Assembly: GCA_003988855.1 (NCBI GenBank)
Contig: QYAI01000272.1
Coordinates: forward strand, 4,061 to 18,079
Source: Arachnopeziza araneosa
Lineage: Eukaryota > Ascomycota > Leotiomycetes > Helotiales > Arachnopezizaceae
Direction: 5' to 3'
DNA: 14,019 bases
A program made the position numbers and the translations under genes. The notes beneath the pieces are model-generated. The model was not told the DNA's origin. It made no database searches and saw only the letters and a list, made by a program, of their open reading frames with translations. Shown here piece by piece: positions 1 to 8,822 of this stretch (position 1 is its first letter; each line of letters opens with the position of its first letter).

Positions 1-177
1 CTTTTCCTTCGTAGCTAGCCTATGAACCGAATGTATTCAGACTATCAACGCACTCCCATATGCCTCTTGACTAGCCACATCCGTGTTCGTGCCGTTACAA
101 TATTCTAGTAAGTCTAAAAACGGCTTTACATTACGTTACGCCTTCTTAAGCAAGCCGAGTAGCACATTAGTGCCTAT

Positions 178-615
178 TGTACGAGAGGCAGAAAAGCAGC
201 TAATAAAACAAGAGTCTTGTTAGCTTTTAGCTAGCTTTTAATAGTATATTTTAGAAGAATTAACTAGAGCAAAGAACTTAGAACAAAAATAATGTATACG
301 CGTAAAAAGCTTAGAAACTAGTGCAAATAACAAATAAAAAACAAGCAAATAAATTAATGTATTAGTGCGAAAAAAATATTAATAAAATTCGTATAATTAA
401 TGCTTTATTTGTATCTAATCTAAATCTATTCGTAAAATTAATTGTATAAAAAAACTTAACTAACTGCTATTGTTTATTTTTTTTTTCTTTCTTCTGTGTT
501 ATCTTCTTTTTTTCTTGTAAATGCTCTGTAGAACTTTCTTTATAGAAAGTTCTACGCACGTGCTCTTGCTAGCGAAATAACGGAAAAATGTCATGTACTT
601 TGGAACTTTACTACA
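178..615 (-). mobile_element. Solo-LTR-like element, left copy (heavily mutated)
   Basis: Its reverse complement aligns along its whole length with 1055-1473, so the two copies form a large inverted repeat. The ends are TGTACGAG and ACTACA, which gives the TG..CA borders of an LTR. The element is flanked by CTAT on both sides (174-177 and 616-619), a candidate 4-base target-site duplication. Compared with the right copy, most differences are G to A or C to T in this copy, as expected from RIP; for example TGGGGTTCC in the other copy reads TAAAGTTCC here. No coding capacity or internal retrotransposon region is attached. Strand is nominal because both orientations start TG and end CA. Confidence 0.75.
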
Positions 616-1054
616 CTATCTTTACAACTATTGCGATACTTTCTAGCTTTCGATTCTTCGTACTTTATATTAAATAGCTCTAATTAGATCAAGTAACCTT
701 GAACGAGGCAAGTAGAGAAGTAAATGCCGAGAAGAATTATCAAAGCACATTCGTAAGTCTTTTTTTGCGTATCTATTTTAGTTTTTGCTAATAAAACTGC
801 AGAGAAAAAAGTAAGAATCTTAATTAATCTTTTACAAGTTCGTCTTATAACTAGAACTAATAATTCTTATACGTAGAAAGTCTTGCTAGAGAAAAGGCAA
901 CTTTTCTCTAAAAATATAAGCGACTATTCGATCAAGGCATATAAGAAACTATGTAAAGAAATTAGTATTGCGTTTAAGGCTGTACTTGCAAGTGTAGTAA
1001 CTAAGACAAGATTAATTAGCGATGTCTAGAAGTTTCTTGTATTAGCAGAAGTAT
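616..1054. other. Mutated spacer between the inverted element copies
   Basis: This is 439 bases of AT-rich, RIP-like sequence lying between the two 4-base duplications. I see no open frame, RNA gene or repeat in it. If both elements are independent insertions, it is part of the older sequence they entered. Confidence 0.6.
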
Positions 1055-1473
1055 TGTAGTGGGGTTCCAGGGTGCATGACATTTTTCCGTTATTTCGCTA
1101 GCGGGAGCACGTGCGTAGGACTCTCTATAAAGGAGGTTCTACAGAGCATCTACATGAAGGACAGAGGACAGATAAGAGAGAGGATAGTTAGTTAGGTTTA
1201 TTCATGCGATTGATTTTACGAATGGATTTAGTTTGAGTACAGATAAAGCATTGATCATACGGATTTTATTGATATTCTCTTCTTACTGATACATTGATTT
1301 ATCTACTTGTTTCCTGTTTGTTGCATACACTAGTTTTTAGATTTATTGCGCGCATACGTTGTTCTTGTCCTGAGTTCTTTGCTCTGGTTGATTCTTCCAA
1401 AATATACTATCGAGAGCTAGCTGAGGGCCGACGGGACTCTTGTTTTATTGGCTGCTCTTCTGCCTCTCGTACA
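1055..1473 (+). mobile_element. Solo-LTR-like element, right copy (better preserved)
   Basis: This is the second, inverted copy of the element at 178-615. It begins TGTAGTGGGG and ends CTCGTACA. GTAT precedes it (1051-1054) and follows it (1474-1477), a candidate 4-base target duplication that differs from that of the left copy, so the two are probably separate insertions rather than arms of one element. It keeps more G and C than its partner. A 76-codon open frame starting at 1294 begins inside it and runs past its right end, so it is not a gene. A solo LTR is the best reading; a non-autonomous element with only TGTA/TACA ends cannot be excluded. Confidence 0.75.
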
Positions 1474-3005
1474 GTATGCAAACAGCTTATGTTTCTAAAT
1501 CTAGCTAACAACTTATTTAGCTAACACAAGTAAGCTTTAGTGCAAAAATAAATAAATTGCATAAAGAAAATAGAACGCTTAAACGAAAGCTAAGGCAATA
1601 GAGAGATCAGGCTGCAGCAGAAACTAAACTTCGAGAAAAGTGCAAGCAGAAACTAAAAGAGCTTACGATCGCTAATTAGATACTCTATCAGAATTTACAA
1701 AAGAGCGTAATAGTAGCAGATTGTTTCAGAAGCGACACATATAAGTATATTTATATATTAAACAAGGTGATGCCGCTAATAGATAAGTTAAGAGCTAGGT
1801 TAACATTAAATAAGAGCTTTAATGAACTAGAGCCTTTGCTATGCCCTGTCGTACAAAGTCACACTTGACTTCCAGATTAAACTAGATAGGCTTCTGCCAA
1901 CTAAATTGATTAAATGAAATGGGCTACGCGAAATAAGAATACTTGTAGAGAAAGCTGTAACTAATTCATGACGCAGACACCCGAGCTCACTCCCGAGCTA
2001 TTGCGGTGCAGCCTGTGCTGATATCTCTGCTTAGCAAATAGGATAACGATCTTGCACTACCTATTTTCGGACATGTTGATTTATCACCCAAGGTCGGTCC
2101 GAATATTGGTCGACTGCCTCTGGGAATTTAAGTTCCAGATGCAAGCCCGCTGTAGTGATCCGCTCTGCGTCTGAGACGCTGAAATATGATTAATAGAGAC
2201 TTAATTACATGTTTAGATTAAACTATAGAATAATTTACTAAATAAAACATTAGGCTAAAGTTCAAAGCCTAGAGATTAAGTAATTTTAAACAATTTCAAA
2301 TGTTACAAATACTAAGTTACATTTCCTGAAATAAGTCCTAGCGCAGTAAGCAGTTCTATAAAGTCCACTTTTGACAAGCTTAATTAGTACACGAGTATCA
2401 AGCGGCAGTAAGAGTCTGGAAGACTTACTAAGAAGATCACGCGGGAGTCAAGAACTGTGCCACCGCTTAGTACAGGTGCCGTACCGACGCCTCGGAACCG
2501 CAATTAGTAGAAAGTCTGGGACAAGCGATGGAAGAGGCGCTTAGCTTAGGATCTATACCAACTATAAACCCGGAAATTAGTCTTATCGAGTTGGATTTTA
2601 GAGACAGCAATACCTACCGTTAGTAATATCCTCCCACTTGTTACTAGAAGAAGGCGGGGATTGTATTAATAGCTCTTAGTTCATTAACTGCTACCTCCGA
2701 TACAAAGCTGCACATATTAAGAAGTGAAGAAGGCGAACGTAACAAGCAAGAAGGCAAATCTCTTTATTTCGAGATAGGACAGAGTAAAAGATAAAATAAA
2801 GAATGCCTGCGGACTTTATACATCTTACATTCAAAACAGCCTAGAGACTAAGATAATGCGAGTGATAAAAGCTGCCAGAACGAGCTTCAGTTAGTTACGC
2901 TTGCGTAGGGCAAGTTAAACATGTCTTGCGAGCCTATTTTAGTTCCTAAACTAGTCAAGCTGATTAGATCGAAAAACATAACAACTTCATCCTTTCTCTG
3001 TCGCG
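1474..3005. other. Gene-free degraded repeat sequence
   Basis: No intact gene. At about 1546-1680 the + strand keeps a short lysine/glutamate-rich reading broken by stops, suggestive of a coiled coil from a transposon protein. At 2648-2791 another + frame is open for 48 codons. Neither can be assigned to a family. The patches at about 1975-2180 and 2390-2540 are GC-richer than their surroundings. Confidence 0.5.
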
Positions 3006-5222
3006 TCACATTTTACTTCGTCTCAGACCTCGCGCTACGTTCTAGTAGCTTGATGCAAATGTGTTATTTGCAATAGCACTAACAGTGCTAGCGTCTAGTG
3101 CTAAAGCAAATGCTGCTATTGTTTTAGCTAAGGCTTATTTCTTTTCGTCTTTATAGCGTCTAATAAGCTCTAGAAAGTCTCGTTAACTTAGGTAATGTGT
3201 GCTTTCTTTTACTGTTCTAATTAGTAGAAATAAAATATACAAGCTTAAAGTAAGCACTTTATTTTCTTTATCTAAGTTAGCTGTTAAGTAAACTTAGCTT
3301 GACTTAACTACACTAGCTACATCTTAACTGCAGAATATAAACATAGCAAAAATAACGTTAGCAGTATTAATGTTCTGTCTTACTTAACTAGTTCGAGTAC
3401 TACTTTCTTCAAAGTTAGAAATAACAAAACGCAATCTAGTTAAATCGCATCTAAGAATTGCCTAGCAGACAGAATTAGAGAAACTACTTCAAGCTATAAC
3501 TTCGACACCGCGCGAGTCTTTGTTATTGCTTTACGACAATTTCTTGTCGAATAAAAATTAACTCTTAATCTAAAAGTTAGTAATTTCTAAGTTCTTGCTA
3601 GCAGTAAAAGCAAGAAAGTTCTAACAAGCACGATGCGTAGCGATAGTTACTATGTTTTGCTTAGCTGCAGCGCTACAAGTATAGCGAAACTTAACGTAAA
3701 CAGTCTTGCTAATAACATGTAGAATAACTTCGACAAGTCGAGCATATCGACTAGTATTTTTAGCGCTAGCACTAAACAAAGACTAAAGAGTTAGTACGTA
3801 GTAATAAAACTAAAAAGTATTGTCGACTGTGCGAAACGTAAAAACAGAAGCTCGTAATAAGCTTTTACTTAAAGCTTTAATTTTAATGCTACTTATAGCT
3901 TAAAATGCTTTGCATTTTCGAGAACAGCTTGCAATAAGTGTTAGCTTTACTGTCGCTAAAGAACTATACACTGTTCTTTTAGACTTCTCGTAGATAGTTA
4001 GCGAGCTAGCTAGACAAAGAAGAACTCGTTTAAAGCTAACACAGTTTTCGATCTTAATGTTTTTTTTATCTTTATTGCGGCAGAAGAGCAACGCATCTGC
4101 TACTTCTTCTAGGGTTTGCGTTCGATCTATCAAATATGTGGCCTGATGCAGAAGTCAGGAGCGACACTAGATCCATAATTTCTGTAGCTTTTATAAATTA
4201 AGTAGTGTCTTAAGAATTAAAAGTCGCTAAGTTCTTGACCTATTCTTCTTGAAAATTCTTCTTAGGTTATTTGCAGGCCTAAAATACACATTAGACATAG
4301 ATATTAGAGATCAACGTCTTAGTTCTGGTGTATGCAGAACCAGAGTGCAGAACTAGAGTGCAGAACCAGAATAGGCAAGAGCCCACAGACAACAGCGTAG
4401 AAAGTATGCAATGCAAATTGTGTTTATGCCAGACAGCCGAGAAGTAAAGATAGCTTAATTTTGTAAACTTTGTTCAAAGAGTCAAGTAAACTGCGTTAGT
4501 CGTGTACACCTCTGCTCGAAGCTAGACCTAAGCAAATCCGCAGAATTTACTACGAGTAGTTAAGCGACTACTAAAATGTCAGGCTATCTATTCTTGCTAA
4601 TAAAGTGCTTTCGAGCTTCTCAGACCTACAGAATAGAAATTGCTTCAAGTATCTTAGTAAAAGTAATTAAATCGTCGTCTCGATAACTTGCTAGATTAAA
4701 GAGACGAGCATTCTCTATGTTTTCGTATTTCTTAAGAGTTACTAACAGCTTTGCTTCGCATTCTTTCTTTATAACTTAGTTAAAGTTAACTAAAATAGTA
4801 AGCTCTCGTAGTTCTTAGCACTAATTAAATTTTTCTATAAATCGCTTTAGCTTAACGAACTAGATCTACTTGATATCGATAGCAAACAATTTAAAACTAG
4901 CATTATTTTTACTCGCGAAAAGAAAAGAACTAGCGAAGTTGTCGATATCGAAGTTTATATAGATAGTATCTATAGTAAAGTTAATATATGTTTTGTAGAT
5001 GTTAGCTAATAACTTGTATCGCTTCAAAGCTGCAGTACGTAACTCGTAGCATACTTGTAACAAGAACGAGTTCTCTTGCCGTCTAGGATGTTCATGCGAG
5101 TTTAAAAGTAGTGTGATGTTCACAACACGCGAAGTTATCGCAAGGTACTAGATCGCCAAACGAGTCTTAAACGGAAGCCGAGGGAATTGAAGATTTATAA
5201 CTTCTAAGTAAAAGCGCTAAGA
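3006..5222 (-). pseudogene. Long RIP-riddled relic reading frame, family unknown
   Basis: Reading the minus strand in one fixed frame from about 5222 down to 3006 gives protein-like stretches with no frameshift, including 85 open codons (4866-5123), 77 (3900-4133), and others of 49 and 53. About 34 stops interrupt it. Most can be explained as CAA, CAG, CGA or TGG turned into TAA, TAG or TGA, as RIP would do. The residual protein is helical and Lys/Leu-rich. I see no reverse transcriptase YxDD motif, no recognisable DDE transposase block and no zinc knuckle, so I cannot say whether it came from a transposon or a duplicated host gene. Sequence of this composition also gives open runs by chance, so the frame is likely but not certain. 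It may extend upstream to about 5459. Confidence 0.4.
4334..4372. repeat. Three-unit 13-base tandem repeat
   Basis: Three consecutive 13-base units: GCAGAACCAGAGT, GCAGAACTAGAGT and GCAGAACCAGAAT. The unit matches the 13-base minisatellite at 5721-5829 at about 10 of 13 positions when both are started at GCAG. Confidence 0.75.
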
Positions 5223-5720
5223 ATCAAATTCGGGTAAAGAGTTGGTAAGGGGAAAAAGGGAGCCGATTTTTGGAGGGGCTTCGTGGGCCCTCTGCAATGT
5301 ATAAACAATGTTGATTGAGGCTATGCAGACAGCGCTAGTTCTCTCAGAGAAGGATTAAATGTAGTTGCTAGAAATAAGTGCCTCTCTGGAATCAATTCTG
5401 GCTCCAGAAAGGGGAGCCCGTTCTGATACCCGCTAAAGAAGTTCTATTTTGAGACGAGATCATTCATGATTATTGTGAATTTTTCACGAAACAGGACCAC
5501 CATGGTGGACTGTCAATTATATCGAGATGAATCAAACATGAACACCCTGTCTTATTCCCGGCCTAGCAAAGTAGATCTCATCTGAGCCTCCCACTATAGT
5601 CCATAGCCTTATGGGTAATTAGAAGGCTGGGACGTGAGTTTATTCGTAATTTTTGCGCATCAGCCAACAGGTACAGTAAACGTCCCAGCTCCATGGTATA
5701 GGGTACAGAACAGGGCGTAA
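5223..5720. other. Transition zone, no gene seen
   Basis: Composition returns to normal here. I see no convincing gene. A single unit-like word, CACCCTGTCT at 5543-5552, is the reverse complement of the minisatellite core that begins at 5721. Confidence 0.5.
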
Positions 5721-5829
5721 AGACAGGGTGCAGAGACGGGGTGCAGAGACAGGGTGCAGAGACAGGGTGCAGAGACAGGGTGCAGAGACAGGGTGCAGAG
5801 ACAGGGTGCAGAGACAGGGTGCAGAGACA
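5721..5829. repeat. 13-base minisatellite, eight units
   Basis: Eight tandem units of AGACAGGGTGCAG run from 5721 to 5824, followed by a partial unit. Only unit 2 differs (AGACGGGGTGCAG). Degenerate units precede it from about 5701. A 13-base period is not a multiple of three, so the open frames crossing it on both strands change frame with each unit and repeat every three units; they are by-products of the repeat, not genes. Near-identity of the units implies recent expansion or homogenisation. Confidence 0.95.
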
Positions 5830-5987
5830 TAGCATACTTTCGTTCCACATCATACAGAGTTTGTGAATCCGAACAACGGGAATGCGGAAGCATTAATACG
5901 AGTATAGTATGCAATTCTTGGGAGAAGTTCAGTTCTCTTCGAGTTTAAAGAAAGCGGACACCACAATTCGGCGCAATAACAATCAAC

Positions 5988-6308
5988 TCAAAACGTAAGC
6001 TCTCCTCGAAATTCTGGATCAAAGTCTAATATATAGGAGCCAAAATGTTTTTTGTCACCTCTCAAATCGTCCGTCGTAACACATTCAATGTGGATAAGGT
6101 TGAGGATATGGCTTCTTTCCTCCCCGCACCGGTCGCCTACCCGGAAAGAAAGTTTTGGGTTTTCATACAATTCATTTTTCGCCACAACAATGTCACGATT
6201 CGAAACCATAAACCCAACAATGAGAGTATTCAGGACATTAGTCCAGCTTATTCGAGTACCGCTAGCGACACATATACCGATGGGTCGAAGAATCCGACAA
6301 ACGGCAGA
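5988..6308 (-). other. Open minus-strand frame, possible gene or exon
   Basis: The frame is open for about 107 codons, with the first ATG at 6209 giving 73 residues. It reads like a protein, with alternating hydrophobic and charged residues and motifs such as LSFRVGD and YILDFDPEF. It is antisense to the + frame at 6045-6440, and both cannot easily be real over their shared length. A run of residues around LSFRVGDRCGEERSHIL faintly recalls the first strands of the cytoplasmic domain of inward-rectifier potassium channels (RVGnlR-SHi), but no selectivity filter is visible upstream. Unassigned. Confidence 0.25.
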
Positions 6309-6440
6309 TTAATGCTGGAGGGAGCCGACCGTGACGAGAAGTTGGAGCAGGCCGACTTGAAAATCGCCGCAGCTAAGGTTGGCTTTCAAGACGCGATGGA
6401 TAAACTGCATGGGGAATTGACTTTGGCGAAGAACATTTGA
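6045..6440 (+). CDS. Hypothetical protein, 131 aa
   Basis: I do not recognise this protein. The frame opens with ATG after a TATA-like run (about 6028-6036) and ends at TGA 6438-6440, with an AATAAA element at 6534 as a possible polyadenylation signal. The C-terminal half (from about residue 85) is rich in Glu, Asp, Lys and Ala and would form an amphipathic helix, and its codons look coding. The N-terminal half has an aromatic stretch (KFWVFIQFIF, about residues 46-55) and no clear signal peptide. A second start, ATG at 6108, is possible. The minus strand carries a competing frame at 5988-6308. It converges on the R-SNARE gene downstream. Confidence 0.4.
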   Translation: MFFVTSQIVRRNTFNVDKVEDMASFLPAPVAYPERKFWVFIQFIFRHNNVTIRNHKPNNESIQDISPAYSSTASDTYTDGSKNPTNGRLMLEGADRDEKLEQADLKIAAAKVGFQDAMDKLHGELTLAKNI

Positions 6441-6533
6441 GGTTTATTCTGATTGGCGTTTTTGAATCGTGCACATTGCTGCTTTCGAGCCTTTTTGTCT
6501 GATTTACACGTTATCGTTTTTAAGAATATCTTC

Positions 6534-6539
6534 AATAAA
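6534..6539 (+). terminator. Possible polyadenylation signal AATAAA
   Basis: AATAAA lies about 95 bases after the stop of the hypothetical + gene. It matches the canonical eukaryotic signal, though fungal signals are loose. Confidence 0.35.
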
Positions 6540-6652
6540 TCGGCATCACCACTATTATAGGGAAAGTTGCTGTGAAATTTCTCTTCGGCTTCTTCACTTG
6601 ATCTATAAATACTGTTCCTTCACTCCTTCTAGTCCAGCCCATTTTTCTACTG

Positions 6653-6940
6653 CTAATAGTTGTGATGTTGCAACATCAAACTCACAATAGGTAGAACAAC
6701 GATCACAAGTAATAAGATAATAACACTACTAATTAAGCACATGCGTCTCTTAACATCCTTCCACCACACGCGCTTACGTACTTCATTAATCCTATCACAA
6801 GAGCCGTGAGAAGTTATACATAGTCCATCGGTTTTGTTTTCGAATGAATCTAGACGCTCTTTCCGTTCTGGCAGATTGTTTATAGTTTCTCGCATAGTAC
6901 GAATAGTGGCGTCGACTTGAGCTTGCAAAGCACTTGCCAT
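6653..6940 (-). CDS. Divergent synaptobrevin/VAMP-type R-SNARE
   Basis: A vesicle SNARE of the Snc1/Snc2 (VAMP) type, which pairs with plasma-membrane syntaxin and SEC9/SNAP-25 SNAREs to drive exocytosis. Of the 95 residues shown, about 4-62 form the SNARE motif (QAQVDATIRTMRETI, then ERKERLDSFENKTD), with the zero-layer arginine at 26. WWKD (59-62) sits before a single C-terminal anchor (about 68-90, poly Ile/Leu/Val), as in the family. Fungal family members usually have an N-terminal leader of about 20 or more residues. A spliced model supplies one: exon 1 from ATG 7090 to 7050, intron 7049-6960 (GT..AG, 90 bases), exon 2 from 6959, giving 115 aa with an N-terminus MAPEEPFSPPDIP. The donor GTCTGA is weak, so the start remains open. 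Oddities are a proline just before the zero layer and an unusual HGSCDRINE segment where the family is more conserved. This looks like a diverged paralogue rather than the housekeeping copy. Confidence 0.85.
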   Translation of the reverse strand: MASALQAQVDATIRTMRETINNLPERKERLDSFENKTDGLCITSHGSCDRINEVRKRVWWKDVKRRMCLISSVIILLLVIVVLPIVSLMLQHHNY

Positions 6941-7167
6941 TTTGTCGTAAGTTGATGAACTAAAGAAAAGTCACTCAGAGGAAAATATCTGGTGTTATGG
7001 TGACTTAATTGGATGACGCAAATATAATCTGTTAGTATCACGTTCAGACGCAGGGATGTCGGGAGGAGAAAACGGCTCCTCTGGAGCCATTTGAGGTTGC
7101 TACCATTCAAAGAGTACAGAATTATTAAAAATAGAATCACACTAGATAAAAATAAATATATTGATAA

Positions 7168-7174
7168 TATAAAA
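7168..7174 (+). promoter_or_regulatory. Candidate TATA box of the secreted-protein gene
   Basis: TATAAAA lies about 100 bases upstream of the ATG at 7275, a normal distance for an ascomycete gene with a short leader. It sits in the divergent intergenic region shared with the R-SNARE gene. Confidence 0.45.
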
Positions 7175-7274
7175 GTATCCGGGTTTACCTTTGGCGATGC
7201 TTCACCTAGCATCTCCTTTGCATTGTTTCAATTCAAGCTACTCCTACACAGGACTAAGAACTCGAGTTACAACT

Positions 7275-7670
7275 ATGAATCTTGTCGCAGTCTTCGCTCT
7301 TTTGGTCTCTGTGAATGCCTATGCACACTATGGAGAGGTTGATGAGACACTCGTCCCAGAGTTCGGGGTCATCAGAGGAACCGACTCTGACGTCCTTCAA
7401 ATAGGCAGTTGCAGTGGATTCAACGGGCAGCTTGTCCTAATCCCCTGCACCTGTCCACCCGACCGTAACCTGTTCATCAATGCGCTAAATAATGCTCTTG
7501 AAGTGGGTAATGTCGAGGGAGAGCCAATTACGTTTAGCAATGACGCTAGTGACCAGTCCGCGGTCACAAATAAACAGCGAGCTACTGCTTGTGTAATTGT
7601 TCTGCAAAGTTTCAATGGCGAGAAAGGGAATGGATGTCCAGTTGCTTCCGCGCCTAACTTCAAGACCTAA
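7275..7670 (+). CDS. Small secreted cysteine-containing protein, 131 aa
   Basis: A probable secreted protein of unknown function. Residues 1 to about 17 form a signal peptide (hydrophobic VAVFALLVSVNA, cleavage near AYA-H). The mature part is about 114 residues with five cysteines (46, 58, 60, 106, 121), two of them in the motif IPCTCPPDR (56-64), followed by a short helix (LFINALNNAL) and a GCPVAS end (120-125). I know this pattern (IPC-x-CPPDR, then a late GCP) from many ascomycete hypothetical secreted proteins, but no function or family name that I can give with certainty. The in-frame reading extends upstream to 7191, but the ATG at 7275 is chosen because it starts the signal peptide. 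It is divergently transcribed from the R-SNARE gene. An odd cysteine count suggests one free or intermolecular cysteine. Confidence 0.85.
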   Translation: MNLVAVFALLVSVNAYAHYGEVDETLVPEFGVIRGTDSDVLQIGSCSGFNGQLVLIPCTCPPDRNLFINALNNALEVGNVEGEPITFSNDASDQSAVTNKQRATACVIVLQSFNGEKGNGCPVASAPNFKT

Positions 7671-8382
7671 CAAGACACAGGCATCCGGAGCGATAAGATA
7701 ATTATAGAGTAATCGTGAAGCTAAATGCATGATATTTGATGAAGGAAAATCAGATATCACTTCAGTCAAGAGACTTTACCCATTCTTCTCTTTAGACATA
7801 ACGTAACGTCTGTCCCTGCGTCCCGAGACGCACCCTGTCACGAGACGAATCTATAGTTTTGGAATCACAAATTTTTTCTTAGTAAGTCTATGAAGTTGTT
7901 ATTAATATATTACTTTCTTTAACTATTTCTCCCTAAAGAGACCACTAAGCAACAAGAAAAAGAGTGCGGTTGATTATGCTATCAATCGTTTCAATCACGC
8001 TACGGATCGCCGCTTCCGTTGTTCCCCCCTGTTTAATCACGACTATTAAAGTCTTTTCAGAATGCGGAGTACTTGAGGAAAGGTCCTATTACGAAAAAAT
8101 ATGGCTCCAAATTTTAAAGACACTTAAAAAGGAAAAGAATGCAGTCCGGGAGTTACGCCGGTGCGATGAGAGGGTTCACATGTTTCAATGCTTAGTAATG
8201 TACATTAGCCTAGATAAAATTTACTATGTTCACGCCCGGGCTCGCTATATTTTACTTAGCCACCACTCTCAGGCTTAGTCACGTGTGTGGCGTAACAGAG
8301 GATTGAGAAGTGGCCCGAGAGAAGGTCTTTGTTCCCGGAGCGAATTATAAACTAGGAGAGAGGGGTAGATCTGAGAGAAGAG
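7671..8382. other. Intergenic region with one weak open frame
   Basis: About 700 bases separate the secreted-protein gene from the next frame. An open + frame with ATG at 7976 ends at 8278 (100 codons: hydrophobic start, then a Lys/Arg/Glu-rich helical part). It matches nothing I know and its codon use is unremarkable, so I do not call it a gene. The rest is AT-rich at 7855-7930 and carries no RNA gene or repeat that I can see. Confidence 0.45.
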
Positions 8383-8670
8383 ATGTTTGACAAGGCCAAG
8401 CTTTACTTCGCAAATCTAAGGAGGACGGGAGGGGATGTTAGAGACATACCTGTCGAGAATTTCGAGGATGGGAGGGAAGCAGCGGACATGATAGTAACTT
8501 TGAACTATGATCATAACAGCCACGAAGAGCTGTTGACACATCTTGTATCTACGACGGGTGAATTGGGAATGTCTCTCTTGGCTCATTGCGTCTTCCGATA
8601 CAGACTTTGCAAACGAGGAAGGAGGCATGAAAATGGAAAGTTTGGCGCGGCAGTGCTTGCTCAAGGCTGA
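8383..8670 (+). CDS. Hypothetical protein or exon, 95 aa
   Basis: An ATG-started frame after a purine-rich leader. The first 75 residues read like a folded, mixed helical protein, with Asp/Glu and Arg/Lys spread evenly (FDKAKLYFANLRR, then EELLTHLVSTTGELGMSLL). The last 20 are basic and low in complexity. No family recognised. It lies 240 bases upstream of the NLR start on the same strand, in a different frame, and no consensus GTRAGT donor joins it cleanly to the patatin exon. It could be a small separate gene, a remnant of one, or a missed first exon of the NLR; the separate or remnant reading is favoured. Confidence 0.35.
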   Translation: MFDKAKLYFANLRRTGGDVRDIPVENFEDGREAADMIVTLNYDHNSHEELLTHLVSTTGELGMSLLAHCVFRYRLCKRGRRHENGKFGAAVLAQG

Positions 8671-8693
8671 ATGGGGATGGACGCTCATTCGTC

Positions 8694-8715
8694 GAGCGTG
8701 TTAAACAACACGCTC
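8694..8715. promoter_or_regulatory. Perfect 9-bp inverted repeat upstream of the NLR
   Basis: GAGCGTGTT (8694-8702), a 4-base loop, then AACACGCTC (8707-8715). It lies about 195 bases before the NLR start codon and 24 bases after the preceding frame. A protein-binding palindrome or an RNA hairpin is possible; function unknown. Confidence 0.5.
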
Positions 8716-8815
8716 AGCTGACCTGTGGCGCCCTGAGACATAGCGGCATGCCTGATTATCTTCCAACACCCCGCCGATTTCGAAGCTTTCTTCATAACCA
8801 TCCATCGCGTTCTGC

Positions 8816-8822
8816 ATATATA
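8816..8822 (+). promoter_or_regulatory. Candidate TATA element of the NLR gene
   Basis: ATATATA lies about 90 bases upstream of the preferred NLR start at 8910. Its place within the upstream part of the open frame supports the view that the frame before 8910 is leader rather than protein. Confidence 0.35.

Larger units (their letters stand above)
1..5222. repeat. AT-rich, RIP-mutated transposon-relic island
   Basis: The whole stretch is AT-rich, full of TA-containing words (cta, tta, tag, taa) and poor in CA and TG, while CG survives. This is the composition left by repeat-induced point mutation, which turns C to T in duplicated DNA with a preference for CpA. No intact gene of more than about 85 codons is open in any frame. 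Short GC-richer patches (about 1975-2180 and 2390-2540) look less mutated. The island contains the two inverted element copies and the minus-strand relic frame listed separately. The edge at about 5150-5250 is fairly sharp. I could not name the original transposons. Confidence 0.85.

Noticed and set aside
1294..1524. A 76-codon + frame beginning inside the right LTR-like copy
   Set aside because: Most of it is covered by the repeat element, whose other copy lacks the frame; it runs by chance past the element's end.
5721..5829. A CRISPR-like repeat array
   Set aside because: Units are directly tandem with no spacers, and the context is eukaryotic.
5578..5948. Open frames on both strands with repeated SLHPVSAPCLCT-like or QRQGAETGCRD-like peptides
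   Set aside because: They are produced by the 13-base minisatellite; every frame through it is open and repetitive, with no sign of a gene on either side.
6880..7212. 110-codon minus frame upstream of and overlapping the R-SNARE start
   Set aside because: It is out of frame with the SNARE, overlaps the probable intron and exon 1, and reads as AT-rich filler.
7397..7769. Minus-strand frames antisense to the secreted-protein gene
   Set aside because: They are shadows; the + frame has a signal peptide and a recognisable cysteine pattern.
7964..8278. 100-codon + frame as an extra gene
   Set aside because: No recognisable domain, no promoter or splice support; mentioned only as a weak frame in the intergenic entry.
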